DNA of 64,000 nucleotides from Gammaproteobacteria bacterium LSUCC0096 (GCA_008087055.1 VIEA01000002.1:396764-460763); one strand, 5' to 3'; shown: positions 23,970 to 34,136, counted from the first letter of the stretch. Notes: generated by a model not told the origin, from the sequence alone. A program made the numbers and translations.

Positions 23970-24485
23970 ATGGAATTTTTTATACGTTGGGTGAATCGCT
24001 TGTCTCAAGCGATTGGGGTGTTGTCCGCCTTAATGATTGTGTTAGCAGTAGTCATAACCTGCCAGATGATTGTGGTTCGGTATTTCCTTAATGTATCCAC
24101 CGTCTGGCAGACCGAAGCTGTGGTGTACCTAATGATTTCAGCGACCCTTATGGGCCTTCCATACGTGCAGAAGCTGAAAGGCCACGTCAATGTGGACTTG
24201 ATTCCGATGTTGCTACCACCTGTCGCCAGGAAAATGGTTGTCTTGCTGAGTTTGTTCTGTGCGGTTGGCGTTCTCGCAGTGATGGCCTTTTACGGTTACG
24301 AGTTGACCCATATTGCCTTCACGCGTAACTGGAAGTCAGAGACAGTGTGGGCTTTTCCGTTATGGATTCCATATCTATCGATTCCCATGGGCCTCGGGCT
24401 GTTTTGCCTGCAACTTTTAGCTGATTTTTTTGAGACTCTGCGCACCAAGGCAGAGGACATCGTGATCGAGGGAGCAGGCCACTAA
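23970..24485 (+). CDS. TRAP transporter small membrane subunit (DctQ family)
   Basis: The 171-residue protein has four membrane helices. It includes the family motif around QTEAVVYLMISATLMGLPYVQKLKGHVNVDLI, where TEA and GHVNVDL are hallmarks of DctQ. It partners the large permease subunit in Na+-driven uptake. The ATG at 23970 follows a GGAAG-like site; an upstream TTG at 23958 is not needed. The stop overlaps the next start as TAATG, indicating coupled translation with the DctM gene. Confidence 0.9.
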   Translation: MEFFIRWVNRLSQAIGVLSALMIVLAVVITCQMIVVRYFLNVSTVWQTEAVVYLMISATLMGLPYVQKLKGHVNVDLIPMLLPPVARKMVVLLSLFCAVGVLAVMAFYGYELTHIAFTRNWKSETVWAFPLWIPYLSIPMGLGLFCLQLLADFFETLRTKAEDIVIEGAGH

Positions 24486-25804
24486 TGGATCCGTTACTAC
24501 TTGGAGCGATCGTAGCGATTGCCACAATTTTGGTTCTGTTTTCAGGGGTCGCCGTGGCCAACGGTTTGTTGATTGTGTCGGCTCTATTTTTGATTGCCTT
24601 CGATGGGTTTCGCTCACTCGAACTGATGCCTGAAATTTTGTACGGCAAGCTCGATAATTTCGCGTTGCTATCGATTCCAATGTTTATTTTGATGGGTGCG
24701 TCGATTGCTTCTACGCGCGCAGGTGCAGACCTCTATGAGGCGCTGGATCGTTGGCTTACGAGGGTGCCGGGTGGGCTTGTGATTTCGAACCTGGGCGCGT
24801 GTGCACTGTTTGCCGCTATGTCAGGGTCATCGCCCGCGACCTGTGCTGCGATCGGCAAGATGGGTATTCCCGAGATGCGTAAGCGTAATTTCCCCGACGG
24901 TGTTGCTACTGGCTCGATCGCGGCTGGTGGAACGCTTGGTATTTTGATTCCGCCGTCTGTGACGATGATTGTGTATGGGATTGCGACAGAAACTTCTATC
25001 GGTCGTCTATTCTTGGCCGGTGTGATGCCCGGATTGTTGCTGGTGGCTCTTTTCATGGTTTGGTCGATTTATTCGACTTGGCGCGCTGGCAACATGGACG
25101 CGCTCGCAGGTCGGTCTTTCACTTGGAAGCAAAAATTTGAAGTATTGCCGCGAGTAGTACCATTTTTGTTGGTCATTGCGGGTGTGTTGTACACGCTTTA
25201 CGGTGGTGTAGCGACACCGTCTGAGACCGCTGCTGTGGGCGCAATTTTCTGCGTCATCTTAGCCGTCATCATCTACCGTATGACCGATGTTACACAATTG
25301 TGGACAATGCTGAGAGATACCACCAAAGAGTCAGTGATGATTTTGTTTATCATAGGCGCGGCTGGTGTCTTCTCTTATATGCTATCAAGCCTTTTCATTA
25401 CCCAGGCAATCGCCGAGTGGATCGGTACCTTGGATGTGAATAAGTGGGTGTTGATGTTTTACGTCAATATCTTCTTGCTCGTAGCTGGATTTTTCTTACC
25501 TCCAGTCGCAGTGATTTTGATGGCTGCACCGATTTTGATGCCAATTATTCTAGGTGCTGGATTTGATCCTTACTGGTTTGCCGTGATCTTAACGATCAAC
25601 ATGGAGATTGGCTTGATTTCACCACCTGTAGGATTAAATCTGTATGTAATCAACGGCATCGCGCCTGAGATTCCGTTGAAAACGATTTTGCGTGGCTCGA
25701 TTCCCTATGTTGGCTGCATGATCCTCGCGATTATCCTATTGAGTTTCTTCCCAGGAATCGCAACCTGGTTGCCAGATCTCATGATGGGACCAGTGGTGTC
25801 ATGA
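24485..25804 (+). CDS. TRAP transporter large membrane subunit (DctM family)
   Basis: The 439-residue permease has about twelve membrane segments and the DctM motifs LDNFALLSIPMFILMGASIA, AAMSGSSPATCAAIGKMGIPEM, GSIAAGGTLGILIPPSVTMIVYGIATETSIGRLFLAGVMPG, and in the second half PVAVILMAAPILMPI and LISPPVGLNLYVINGIA. It catalyses sodium-coupled transport with the DctP and DctQ partners. It overlaps the following racemase-family gene by ATGA. The substrate is inferred as malonate from the metabolic genes of the same operon. Confidence 0.93.
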   Translation: MDPLLLGAIVAIATILVLFSGVAVANGLLIVSALFLIAFDGFRSLELMPEILYGKLDNFALLSIPMFILMGASIASTRAGADLYEALDRWLTRVPGGLVISNLGACALFAAMSGSSPATCAAIGKMGIPEMRKRNFPDGVATGSIAAGGTLGILIPPSVTMIVYGIATETSIGRLFLAGVMPGLLLVALFMVWSIYSTWRAGNMDALAGRSFTWKQKFEVLPRVVPFLLVIAGVLYTLYGGVATPSETAAVGAIFCVILAVIIYRMTDVTQLWTMLRDTTKESVMILFIIGAAGVFSYMLSSLFITQAIAEWIGTLDVNKWVLMFYVNIFLLVAGFFLPPVAVILMAAPILMPIILGAGFDPYWFAVILTINMEIGLISPPVGLNLYVINGIAPEIPLKTILRGSIPYVGCMILAIILLSFFPGIATWLPDLMMGPVVS

Positions 25805-26544
25805 GTCGCAGTTACCGAATTGGTCAAATAGTTCCGAGTTCCAACGTGACTATGGAGACAGAAATACCCGCGGTGTTTCGAACGCGGGAAATACACTATG
25901 ACGATCGATTTACATTCCATTCGAGCCGCATGCGAATGAAACAAGTGACTCAAGAAGAGCTCGCAGCGATGGATCGCGATAGTGATCGTTGTGCTCTTGA
26001 GTTGTCAGACGCTGCGGTTGATGTCATGGGCTATGCCTGTTTGGTAGCGATTATGTCGATGGGCCTTGGCTATCACCGTGAGAGTCAAGCGAGGCTCCAT
26101 CAAGTGACCTTAGATAATGGGCATCCATCTCCGGTTGTCAGTTCGGCAGGTGCGTTGGTCGACGGTTTATCGGTTCTCAAAGCAAAAAAAATTGCCTTGA
26201 TTACGCCATACAGAAAGCCGCTAACCGAACTTGTGTGCCAGTACCTTGAATCTGAAGGGTTTGAGGTGATGGATGCAATTAGCTTAGAGATTCCAGACAA
26301 TTTAGAAGTTGCTCGACAAGACCCCAAAGCTCCAATTGATCTCGTTGATCGGTTGGCTCTTGCGAATGTCGATACGTTGGTTGCCTCAGCATGTGTTCAG
26401 ATGCCTTCACTGCCGGCAGTTTCCGGGATACAAGCCAAGACAGGGATTCCAACATTGTCAGCATCGGTTGCGACAAGCTTCCGCATGATGAAGGAACTCG
26501 GGCTCGACACGCGTATTCCCGGATACGGCGCGTTGTTTGAGTAG
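25801..26544 (+). CDS. Maleate isomerase/arylmalonate decarboxylase-like protein (Asp/Glu racemase superfamily)
   Basis: The 247-residue protein starts RIGQIVPSSNVTMETEIPA, the opening typical of maleate cis-trans isomerases. Two cysteines stand in the active-site positions: VMGYACLVAIMSMGLGY (about residue 80) and LVASACVQMPSLPAV. Two cysteines fit an isomerase or racemase, whereas arylmalonate decarboxylase uses one. Maleate isomerase turns maleate into fumarate. Inside a malonate operon the substrate could instead be a substituted malonate or maleate. It overlaps the DctM gene by ATGA and precedes malonyl-CoA decarboxylase, so import and processing by this operon are likely. Confidence 0.8.
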   Translation: MSRSYRIGQIVPSSNVTMETEIPAVFRTREIHYDDRFTFHSSRMRMKQVTQEELAAMDRDSDRCALELSDAAVDVMGYACLVAIMSMGLGYHRESQARLHQVTLDNGHPSPVVSSAGALVDGLSVLKAKKIALITPYRKPLTELVCQYLESEGFEVMDAISLEIPDNLEVARQDPKAPIDLVDRLALANVDTLVASACVQMPSLPAVSGIQAKTGIPTLSASVATSFRMMKELGLDTRIPGYGALFE

Positions 26545-26553
26545 GAGGGCATT

Positions 26554-27831
26554 ATGCCAACTGGGATAAAAGAGTGGATTCAACAAGTCACTGATCGGGC
26601 GCTTGAGATTCTCGACTTAAAATCAGATGGAGTCCCTCTGGATGATTTGATTGCCCAATGCCATGCTGTCCTATCGCGAAAAGGCGAGGCAACGGGGCTC
26701 GCGCTTGCTGGGTCGGTAGTCTCTTCATGGCACGCGCTTGATGAGTCTGAACATTTGGCATTCTTTTGCAGTTTGATTGAGGAATTTGGTCCTGATAGGG
26801 CGCGTCTGAATCAGGCAATTGCAGATTACCAATCGTCGAATGATGAATCCTTTGCGATGGCATTGCATCAAGCGGCGGAAGCAAAGCGTCAAGAACTGTT
26901 TCGCCGAATGAATGCAGCCCCTAACGGGCTACAAACGTTGATACTCATGCGTGAAGCATTACGCAAATTGCTCCGTGATCACCCTGAGCTGAAACCAATA
27001 GATCAAGACCTGGTTCATCTATTCACGTCGTGGTTCAACAAAGGGTTTTTAAGACTCGAACGAATCAATTGGCAGACGCCGGCAGCGGTCCTCGAAAAGC
27101 TGATTCAGTACGAATCAGTCCACGAAATCCAGGGCTGGGATGATCTGAGACGCAGGTTGGCAGAGGATCGCTTGTGCTTCGCTTATTTCCATCCAGTAAT
27201 TCCTGACGAGCCTTTGATCTTTGTAGAGGTTGCATTGGTACAGGGTGTAGCTGATGCGATCGGACCGTTGCTTGATACGCCCCCAGCGCCTCCGCTTTCT
27301 GCTGATACGGCTGTGTTTTACTCGATCAATAATTGCCAACCTGGTCTTGCAGGTGTGAGTTTTGGGAACCTGCTGATTAAGCAAGTGGTATCGGTCTTGC
27401 AGGCTGAGCATCCAAAGCTAAAGCGTTTCGTCACGTTGTCACCAATACCGGGACTGCGCCGGTGGCTCGATACGGAGGGGCGGCAGTATTTGTCGCTATT
27501 CGAGACATCGACGGATCACGCCGAGCTGAAACCAATAGTCGCCAAATATTTGACCTCCGGACAGGGTCCTAAACTCAAAGATCCGGTTGCTCGATTCCAT
27601 CTGGGTAATGGTGCGACCCTTGAGCGAATCAATCCAAATGCGGATCTTAGCCCTCGAGGTCACAAGCAGAGCTTCGGCTTTATGGTCAACTACTTATATG
27701 AGCTCGATGACATCGTGAGCAACCATGAGCAACTCATGGAAACGGGGCAGATCGCGACTTCTAAAGACGTACAGCAGTTATTGAAGAAAAATATAAAGCA
27801 TAAATTGAAGGAACTTTCTTATGACGCATAA
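26554..27831 (+). CDS. matA: Malonyl-CoA decarboxylase
   Basis: The 425-residue protein has the two-domain MCD layout: a helical N-terminal part (to about residue 160) and the acetyltransferase-like catalytic part with VFYSINNCQPGLAGVSFGNLLIKQV, FVTLSPIPGLRRWL, and DPVARFHLGNGATLERINPNADLSPRGHKQSFGFMVNYLYEL, which contains the catalytic His and Ser/Tyr region. It converts malonyl-CoA to acetyl-CoA and CO2. GGAGGGC precedes the ATG at 26554. It overlaps the malonyl-CoA synthetase gene by 11 bases, reproducing the matA-matB pair. Confidence 0.95.
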   Translation: MPTGIKEWIQQVTDRALEILDLKSDGVPLDDLIAQCHAVLSRKGEATGLALAGSVVSSWHALDESEHLAFFCSLIEEFGPDRARLNQAIADYQSSNDESFAMALHQAAEAKRQELFRRMNAAPNGLQTLILMREALRKLLRDHPELKPIDQDLVHLFTSWFNKGFLRLERINWQTPAAVLEKLIQYESVHEIQGWDDLRRRLAEDRLCFAYFHPVIPDEPLIFVEVALVQGVADAIGPLLDTPPAPPLSADTAVFYSINNCQPGLAGVSFGNLLIKQVVSVLQAEHPKLKRFVTLSPIPGLRRWLDTEGRQYLSLFETSTDHAELKPIVAKYLTSGQGPKLKDPVARFHLGNGATLERINPNADLSPRGHKQSFGFMVNYLYELDDIVSNHEQLMETGQIATSKDVQQLLKKNIKHKLKELSYDA

Positions 27832-29335
27832 TGTTTTTGCGGCAATCCAAGTCAATCTCCAGCGTTATGCTGATAAGACGCTGCTTTCGATCCCCGGGGG
27901 TCGAGATTTGACAGGCACAGATCTGGATACAGAATCAGCAATATTATCGGCAGCGCTTGTCGATCTTGGATTGGAACCGGGAGATCGAGTTTCTGTTCAG
28001 ATTGACAAAGGGTGGATGAACGTCGTTTTGTACCTCGCTGTTTTACGCTGTGGTGCGGTTTATCTCCCTTTAAACTCGGCTTACACGAATAGTGAAATTG
28101 AATATTTCTTAACAGATGCGGAGTCGAAGCTTCATGTATGCGTTGCCGATAGGCTTGACCATGTTGAGTCTTTGAAGGGTTCGATTCCTGGCTTACAGGT
28201 GTTAACGCTCGATGGTGAAGCTGGAACGCTAATTGATGTTTTTGAAGGTGCGAAAGCAGCGAGCAAGTCTTTCACTGAAGTGGTCACCAGAGCTTCTGAT
28301 GATTTGGCATCGATTATCTATACTTCGGGGACTACAGGTAAACCGAAGGGTGCCATGATCACGCACAGCAACCTGGTTGCTAACGCGGAAATGTTAACCG
28401 AGGCATGGAACTATAGCTCTGACGATGTTCTATTGCACTCGTTACCACTCTTTCACGTGCACGGACTGTTCGTAGCATTGAATCTAGCGCTAATGAATGG
28501 TGGGCCGGTTATTATGCTTCCGAAGTTTGATCCAGATATGGTTTTGGATGCGATGCCGAATGCTACGGTGATGATGGGTGTACCGACTTATTACACACGG
28601 TTACTGGCTGATCCTCGTTTTAATCGTGACGTTAGTGGTCACATGCGTCTGTTCATATCAGGATCTGCGCCGTTACTCGTTGAGACCTCAGATGAGTTTT
28701 TTGAGCGGACAGGGCAACGCATTCTCGAGCGTTACGGGATGACTGAGACTGGGATGAGTTGCTCGAACCCTTTAAATGGTGACCGTCGTGCAGGCTCTGT
28801 TGGGCCACCTCTGCCTGGTGTCGAAGTAAGGATCATTGCTGAGGATGGATCTGAATTACCCCGTGGCGAAATCGGCTCTCTCGAGGTCAAAGGTGATCAT
28901 GTATTCAAGGGTTATTGGAAACTGCCAGAAAAGACAGCTGCCGAATTTAAGGGTGACTGGTTTATTACTGGAGACATGGCGACGTTGTCTGAGGATGGCT
29001 ACGTCTCGATCGTCGGTCGTGGTAAGGACCTCATCATTTCTGGTGGGCTGAATATTTATCCGAAAGAAATCGAAGATGTGCTGAATGACCAGGATGGTGT
29101 TGTTGAAAGTGCCGTTGTGGGTGTACCTCATCCCGATTTTGGGGAAGGAATCGTCGCTGTTTTGGTCGGCGAACGTGAACTTGATATGGATTCACTTCAA
29201 GCCATTTGCCGAGAGAAGTTGGCGGGATTTAAAGTTCCAAGGCGATGGATTCAGTTAGATTCTCTCCCACGCAACACCATGGGTAAGGTGCAGAAAAATC
29301 TCTTAAGAGATGACTACACAGACAGTTTTGCATAG
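27821..29335 (+). CDS. matB: Malonyl-CoA synthetase (acyl-CoA synthetase family)
   Basis: The 504-residue adenylate-forming enzyme has the ATP motif DDLASIIYTSGTTGKPKGAMITH (about residues 161-183), LFISGSAPLL, ERYGMTETGMSCSNPLNGDRRAGSVGPPLPGVEVRI, the hinge aspartate in FITGDMATLSEDGYVSIVGRGKDLIISGGLNIYPKEIE, and the terminal catalytic lysine in PRNTMGKVQKNLL. The layout and operon partner (malonyl-CoA decarboxylase) identify it as MatB, which makes malonyl-CoA from malonate, ATP and CoA. An intrinsic terminator follows within 10 bases. Confidence 0.93.
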   Translation: MTHNVFAAIQVNLQRYADKTLLSIPGGRDLTGTDLDTESAILSAALVDLGLEPGDRVSVQIDKGWMNVVLYLAVLRCGAVYLPLNSAYTNSEIEYFLTDAESKLHVCVADRLDHVESLKGSIPGLQVLTLDGEAGTLIDVFEGAKAASKSFTEVVTRASDDLASIIYTSGTTGKPKGAMITHSNLVANAEMLTEAWNYSSDDVLLHSLPLFHVHGLFVALNLALMNGGPVIMLPKFDPDMVLDAMPNATVMMGVPTYYTRLLADPRFNRDVSGHMRLFISGSAPLLVETSDEFFERTGQRILERYGMTETGMSCSNPLNGDRRAGSVGPPLPGVEVRIIAEDGSELPRGEIGSLEVKGDHVFKGYWKLPEKTAAEFKGDWFITGDMATLSEDGYVSIVGRGKDLIISGGLNIYPKEIEDVLNDQDGVVESAVVGVPHPDFGEGIVAVLVGERELDMDSLQAICREKLAGFKVPRRWIQLDSLPRNTMGKVQKNLLRDDYTDSFA

Positions 29336-29344
29336 CGAGTGTTA

Positions 29345-29370
29345 AGCCGGCGAAAGCCGGCTCTTTTTTA
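29345..29370 (+). terminator. Intrinsic terminator after the malonate operon
   Basis: AGCCGGC and GCCGGCT pair around a GAAA tetraloop, followed by CTTTTTTA. This is a clear rho-independent terminator for matB. On the opposite strand the T-tract is missing, so it serves rpoD poorly. Confidence 0.92.
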
Positions 29371-29465
29371 GGGTGGCTGTACTCGGTTAAGTATGAAATT
29401 TTATAATTGATGCCTAGCAAATGCCTGATTCCAATTAGGCGAAAATTTCGCTGGCAGGTCCTAAC

Positions 29466-31343
29466 CTACTCGTCCAAGAAAGATCGAAGATGATCTGAGC
29501 GACTCGGATGTCTGAGCTTCCGGAGTGCTTTTGCTTCGATCTGACGAATCCGCTCACGCGTAACATCAAACTGCTTGCCGACCTCTTCGAGAGTGTGGTC
29601 AGTATTCATGTCGATACCGAAACGCATGCGAAGTACCTTAGCTTCTCTTGCGGTCAGACTCGCAAGCACCTGACGGGTTGACTCAGTCAGTCCCTCGACA
29701 GTTGCTGAATCAACTGGTGATGAAATCGTCGTATCTTCGATAAAGTCGCCAAGTGAGCTATCTTCGTCATCACCGATTGGTGTTTCCATTGAGATTGGTT
29801 CTTTCGCGATCTTTAATACCTTCCGCACTTTGTCTTCAGGCATTTCCATGCGTTCGCCCAACTCTTCTGGTGTCGGTTCACGGCCCATTTCTTGAAGCAT
29901 TTGGCGGCTGATCCGATTCAATTTATTGATCGTTTCGATCATGTGAACTGGAATCCGGATGGTTCGCGCTTGGTCAGCAATCGAACGAGTGATCGCTTGA
30001 CGGATCCACCAAGTGGCATAAGTCGAAAATTTATAACCGCGACGATATTCAAACTTATCAACCGCTTTCATGAGACCGATGTTGCCTTCTTGGATCAAGT
30101 CTAAGAATTGCAGGCCGCGATTCGTGTACTTCTTAGCGATTGAAATCACCAGACGCAGGTTTGCTTCGACCATGTCTTTTTTCGCACGGCGAGCTTTCGC
30201 TTCACCCATTGAAAGACGACGATTAACGTCACGAAGTTCAGGGATCGTGACCCCAACACCCTCAGCAATCGACTGGAGTCTTGCTTGGCAACGCTGGACG
30301 TCTGGAATAACTGCTTCCAGTTTTTCTAATTTTTTCTTCTTGGCGAGACCAGGAACCCATTCAAAATTGGTCTCGTTACCATGCCATTCTTTAATGAAAA
30401 TCTTCCGATCAAGTTTTCCTTGTTTCGTGCAAAGACGCAGGATTTCTCTTTCTTGATCGCGGATCGAATCCAGTACAGTTCTAAACTCAACGCACAGCTC
30501 GTCGAATAACCTAGGGGTTAGCTTCAGTGACGAGAAGACATCTCCAATCGCGTTCAATGCATCTTTGCCCTCTTGTGAATCGCGACCCTTTTTGGCGATC
30601 ACTTTCTCGGCTTTTTCGAGATTGGTGCGCAGTGCTTCGAAGCGCGCTTTGACTTCTTCAGGGTCAGGACCTGTGTCGCCTTCTTCTGCATCATCTTCGT
30701 CTGAAGCATCATCGTCATCAGATGAATTTGAATCGTCAAAATCTTGATCACTGACTTCTTCTGTAGAGTCTGCTTCGACTGGTGCTTCATCTTCAGGATC
30801 GGGATCTAGAAAACCGGCTAGAAGATCGGACATGCGGCCTTCTTCGGTTTGAATGCGATCATAAATGGCAAGGACTGACTCAACGATCCCTGGGTAGTAA
30901 GCCATCGCCTGCATGACTTCACGGATGCCTTCTTCAATCCGTTTCGCAATCACAATCTCGCCTTCGCGAGTCAAGAGCTCGACTGTTCCCATTTCGCGCA
31001 TGTACATGCGCACAGGATCAGTGGTTCGACCTACGTCATTCTCGACAGCAGCGAGTGCAGCGGCCGCTTCTTCAGCAGCTGCATCGTCTGTTGTTGTGGA
31101 ATTTTCGCCAAGAATCAGTTGGTCATCATCAGGGGCTTCTTCACCAACTGCGATCCCCATATCTCCGATCATTCGGATGATATCTTCGACTTGATCAGGA
31201 TCTGCAATTTCTTCTGGAAGATGGTCATTAACCTCAGCATAGGTGAGGTATCCCTGTTCCTTACCTTTGGCAATCAAATCTTTTAGACGTGATTGACGCT
31301 GCTCGGTTTGCGTAAGTTCCTGATCTAACGGTTTTTCTGCCAT
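29466..31343 (-). CDS. rpoD: RNA polymerase sigma factor RpoD (sigma-70)
   Basis: The 625-residue primary sigma factor has region 1.1 at the N-terminus, a long acidic non-conserved insert (about residues 190-230, rich in Asp and Glu), then region 2 ([57 protein letters not shown]), region 3 ([20 protein letters not shown]) and region 4 with the helix-turn-helix ([33 protein letters not shown]). It directs housekeeping transcription. It is the last gene of the conserved rpsU-yqeY-dnaG-rpoD operon. A TAGG ribosome site precedes the ATG at 31343. Confidence 0.98.
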   Translation of the reverse strand: MAEKPLDQELTQTEQRQSRLKDLIAKGKEQGYLTYAEVNDHLPEEIADPDQVEDIIRMIGDMGIAVGEEAPDDDQLILGENSTTTDDAAAEEAAAALAAVENDVGRTTDPVRMYMREMGTVELLTREGEIVIAKRIEEGIREVMQAMAYYPGIVESVLAIYDRIQTEEGRMSDLLAGFLDPDPEDEAPVEADSTEEVSDQDFDDSNSSDDDDASDEDDAEEGDTGPDPEEVKARFEALRTNLEKAEKVIAKKGRDSQEGKDALNAIGDVFSSLKLTPRLFDELCVEFRTVLDSIRDQEREILRLCTKQGKLDRKIFIKEWHGNETNFEWVPGLAKKKKLEKLEAVIPDVQRCQARLQSIAEGVGVTIPELRDVNRRLSMGEAKARRAKKDMVEANLRLVISIAKKYTNRGLQFLDLIQEGNIGLMKAVDKFEYRRGYKFSTYATWWIRQAITRSIADQARTIRIPVHMIETINKLNRISRQMLQEMGREPTPEELGERMEMPEDKVRKVLKIAKEPISMETPIGDDEDSSLGDFIEDTTISSPVDSATVEGLTESTRQVLASLTAREAKVLRMRFGIDMNTDHTLEEVGKQFDVTRERIRQIEAKALRKLRHPSRSDHLRSFLDE

Positions 31344-31410
31344 GAACTGACCTAAGAGGTGTGTTGTGAAAAAGGTCGCAAATTATACACTGATTTGTCC
31401 GTAATTTTCA

Positions 31411-33303
31411 TTACTTTTTATGTGCTTCGAGTGCTTGATGCAGCTGTTCGGCTGAAATTTTCCCGCGCTTCGCATCTTCTGCGAGGAGCCTCATCGATTC
31501 TGTTACCAACTGTTTTTTCAACTGGGTGAGGCCGCCTTTAAATTCTGGCTCGTATGAGCTTTCGCTAAAAAGTGCCTCGCGACTCAGTAGTTTAGACAAT
31601 AATCGCCCAAGTTCGGTTCCGCTAAAGTGCCCCATCAATCCTGCGGTAGTCGGCTTATCGGCGCTCGAAACCCAGTCAAAAACCTGGCTGAGTGCGTGGA
31701 TGTTGATTAATCGACTGCGTTCAGGGATCGAAAATGGCTCTGTAAGTAGTGCGGGGTTTTGCAGCACAAGCCAGAGCAAGCGGTTCACAAGTGGCTCAGG
31801 TTTATTGGGATCTGGAAATTGAAGTGTCGGTGGCGCGTCAATCTCGTCCTCGATTTCTATTGGTGGTTCGGCGCTCTCTGAAAAATCACTTAATAGAGCA
31901 TCCTCATCCGGTCTTAGGGATTCAAAGCTCGCAATTTCAACATCAATGTCAGATCCATCGTTTTGCGGAGGTATTGCAGTTGGAACGCTCTCAACAGTCG
32001 TTGGTTCGATGTGTAGATCTCGCAAGCGTGCATCGAGATCTGTTCGACGAGTGCCTGACAGTTCGCTCAGTGAATCTAGCATCAGAGAGCGGTAGATACT
32101 CGCAGGAACCTTTGCAATTTTTGGGAGCGCGAGTGCTGTCAGGCGTGCGCGTCCATCAATTTTCGTGAGATCAACGTCATCTGAAAGCAGTCGGATGAGG
32201 GCCTCAGATGCGGGAAGTGCATCATTCAGTCGGCTCAAAAACGCCTCATTTCCCTCGTCCCGTACCAGCGAGTCAGGGTCATGCCCGTCTGGTAAAAATA
32301 AAAATCGAATGCTGAACTCGTCACTTAAAAATGGAAGCATGGTATCGAGCGCGCGTTTAGCCGCTGTTCGTCCGGCTTTATCACCATCGAAGCAGACAAT
32401 GACCTGCGCAGTTTGGCGGCTGAGGCGATCGAGGTGCTGACCCGTGAGGGCAGTTCCAAGCGTTGCTACCGCAAAGTCGATCCCAAATTGCGCAAGAGCG
32501 ACCACATCCATGTAGCCTTCTACCACGAGTACTCGATCTAGGGACCGACATGCTTGGCGAGCTTCGTAAAGCCCATAGAGCGTATCGCTTTTATGAAATA
32601 ACTTGGTTTCAGGGCTATTCAAGTATTTGGGTTTGCTGTCATCGAGGACCCGCCCGCCGAATGCGATGGTACGACCGCGGATGTCTCGAATCGGGAACAT
32701 GACCCGTTCTCTGAAACGATCATATTCGCGTCCCTGTGCGTTGACGACTGTTAAACCGGCTTCAAGCAATTGTTTCTTGGTTTGCGCATCATTGCCTAGT
32801 TGATCGTATAAAAAACGCCAACCATCGGGTGCATAACCGAGGCCAAATCGATGTGCGATTGTTCCCGTCAGTCCGCGACCTTTTAAATAATCGACCGCGC
32901 GCACTCGGTTCGGATTGGATTTGAGAGCCTTTCTAAATGCTTGATCCGCTCTTTCAACGATTTCATAGAGCGCTTTGCGCTGTCCCGCTTCTGGGTCTGC
33001 CGCTTCCGTGGGAACTTCGAGACCTGCTAGTGACGCTAAGTTTTCGATCGCACTAACGAAATCAACTTTGTCATATTCCATGATGAAGCTAATCAGGCCG
33101 CCTGAAGCTCCACAGCCAAAACAGTGATAAACCTGCTTGTCAGGACTTACTGAAAACGAAGGGGATGAGTCGTCATGGAAAGGGCAGCGGCCGTGATACT
33201 CGCGACCGGATTTTTTCAGCGGAACGCGGGTGCTAATCACATCAACGATATTGACGCGATCATTCAATGTTTCGATAAAAGAATCAGGGATTCGTCCAGC
33301 CAC
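31411..33303 (-). CDS. dnaG: DNA primase
   Basis: The 630-residue protein starts at GTG 33303. It has the CHC2 zinc-binding domain (CPFHDDSSPSFSVSPDKQVYHCFGCGASGG, about residues 40-70), the catalytic core with VEGYMDVVALAQFGI (Toprim Glu), CFDGDKAGRTAA (DxD-type Toprim aspartates) and LPDGHDPDSLV, and a C-terminal DnaB-interaction domain after a linker rich in Asp, Glu and Pro. It makes RNA primers for replication. The gene lies between yqeY and rpoD in the macromolecular synthesis operon. Confidence 0.98.
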   Translation of the reverse strand: MAGRIPDSFIETLNDRVNIVDVISTRVPLKKSGREYHGRCPFHDDSSPSFSVSPDKQVYHCFGCGASGGLISFIMEYDKVDFVSAIENLASLAGLEVPTEAADPEAGQRKALYEIVERADQAFRKALKSNPNRVRAVDYLKGRGLTGTIAHRFGLGYAPDGWRFLYDQLGNDAQTKKQLLEAGLTVVNAQGREYDRFRERVMFPIRDIRGRTIAFGGRVLDDSKPKYLNSPETKLFHKSDTLYGLYEARQACRSLDRVLVVEGYMDVVALAQFGIDFAVATLGTALTGQHLDRLSRQTAQVIVCFDGDKAGRTAAKRALDTMLPFLSDEFSIRFLFLPDGHDPDSLVRDEGNEAFLSRLNDALPASEALIRLLSDDVDLTKIDGRARLTALALPKIAKVPASIYRSLMLDSLSELSGTRRTDLDARLRDLHIEPTTVESVPTAIPPQNDGSDIDVEIASFESLRPDEDALLSDFSESAEPPIEIEDEIDAPPTLQFPDPNKPEPLVNRLLWLVLQNPALLTEPFSIPERSRLINIHALSQVFDWVSSADKPTTAGLMGHFSGTELGRLLSKLLSREALFSESSYEPEFKGGLTQLKKQLVTESMRLLAEDAKRGKISAEQLHQALEAHKK

Positions 33304-33361
33304 TTGATATCCGACGATTGAGTTGAGTGGTTAGAGTGTATCTGAAAAAATGAGATTGGAT

Positions 33362-33808
33362 TTAACCGAGACGACCTTTGACGAGCTTGCTGATCACTTG
33401 CATATCGGCACGTCCTTGGACCTGGGGTTTGAGTTGCCCCATGACTTGCCCCATACCCTGCGGACCTGAAGCGCCTGTGTCAGTGATCGCTTGCTCAATA
33501 AGTGACAAGATTTCATCTTCAGTCAACTGTGCTGGAAGAAACTCTTTAAGGATTTCGACCTCAGCAAGTTCAATATCTGCTAGGTCTTGACGCCCTCCGT
33601 CCACAAACTGATTTGCAGCGTCTCGGCGTTGTTTTGACATTTTATCGATGATGGCGAGACAGCGAGCGTCGTCGACATCGATACGTTCATCCACTTCAAT
33701 GCGTTTGATCTCGGAGAGTGCCATGCGAATGACACCGAGGCGAAATTTTTCTTTCGCCCGCATGGCATCTTTCATGGCTTCCGTGAGAGTGTTTTTCAGC
33801 GAACTCAC
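33362..33808 (-). CDS. yqeY: GatB/YqeY domain-containing protein
   Basis: The 148-residue helical protein starts at GTG 33808. It matches the YqeY family: LTEAMKDAMRAKEKFRLGVIRMALSEIK near the start and GASGPQGMGQVMGQLKPQVQGRADMQVISKLVK near the end, which corresponds to the tail domain of GatB. Its role is uncertain, and a link to tRNA-dependent amidation or aminoacylation has been proposed. The position between rpsU and dnaG is common in gammaproteobacteria. Confidence 0.93.
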   Translation of the reverse strand: MSSLKNTLTEAMKDAMRAKEKFRLGVIRMALSEIKRIEVDERIDVDDARCLAIIDKMSKQRRDAANQFVDGGRQDLADIELAEVEILKEFLPAQLTEDEILSLIEQAITDTGASGPQGMGQVMGQLKPQVQGRADMQVISKLVKGRLG

Positions 33809-33824
33809 GCGAACGACTCAACGA

Positions 33825-34040
33825 TTAATAGAGACGTTCGAATTTTTTCGTTTCGCGAGACACCTTTTTCAGATGACGCTTAACCGCTGCAGCAGCTGCA
33901 CGCTTGCGCAGAGTTGTTGGCTTCTCATAGCACTCACGACGACGAACTTCAGAGAGAACGCCAGCTTTCTCGCAAGCACGCTTGAAACGACGAAGTGCGA
34001 CGTCAAAGGGCTCGTTGTCTTTAATTTTTACCGCAGGCAT
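33825..34040 (-). CDS. rpsU: Small ribosomal subunit protein bS21
   Basis: The 71-residue basic protein begins [41 protein letters not shown], the standard bS21 sequence, and ends in a lysine/arginine-rich helix. It sits on the 30S platform and helps translation initiation. It is the first gene of the operon that continues with yqeY, dnaG and rpoD. The divergent promoter region shared with tsaD spans 34041-34136 and includes a CCCCACTTGGGG hairpin at 34086-34097. Confidence 0.98.
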   Translation of the reverse strand: MPAVKIKDNEPFDVALRRFKRACEKAGVLSEVRRRECYEKPTTLRKRAAAAAVKRHLKKVSRETKKFERLY

Positions 34041-34136
34041 TAAAAAGCACCTATCCTTAAATTAAACTATGTTTGAATTTGGTATCCCCACTTGGGGCGC
34101 GAGAGAATACCAGTGTCCGGAGAAAAAGGGAACCAA

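Noticed and set aside
31411-34040. The rpsU-yqeY-dnaG-rpoD order as a novelty
   Set aside because: This is the known macromolecular synthesis operon; the yqeY insertion is common.
34092-34136. Extended TsaD start
   Set aside because: Adds 15 residues not seen in the family; ATG 34137 has AGGGA and gives the canonical N-terminus.
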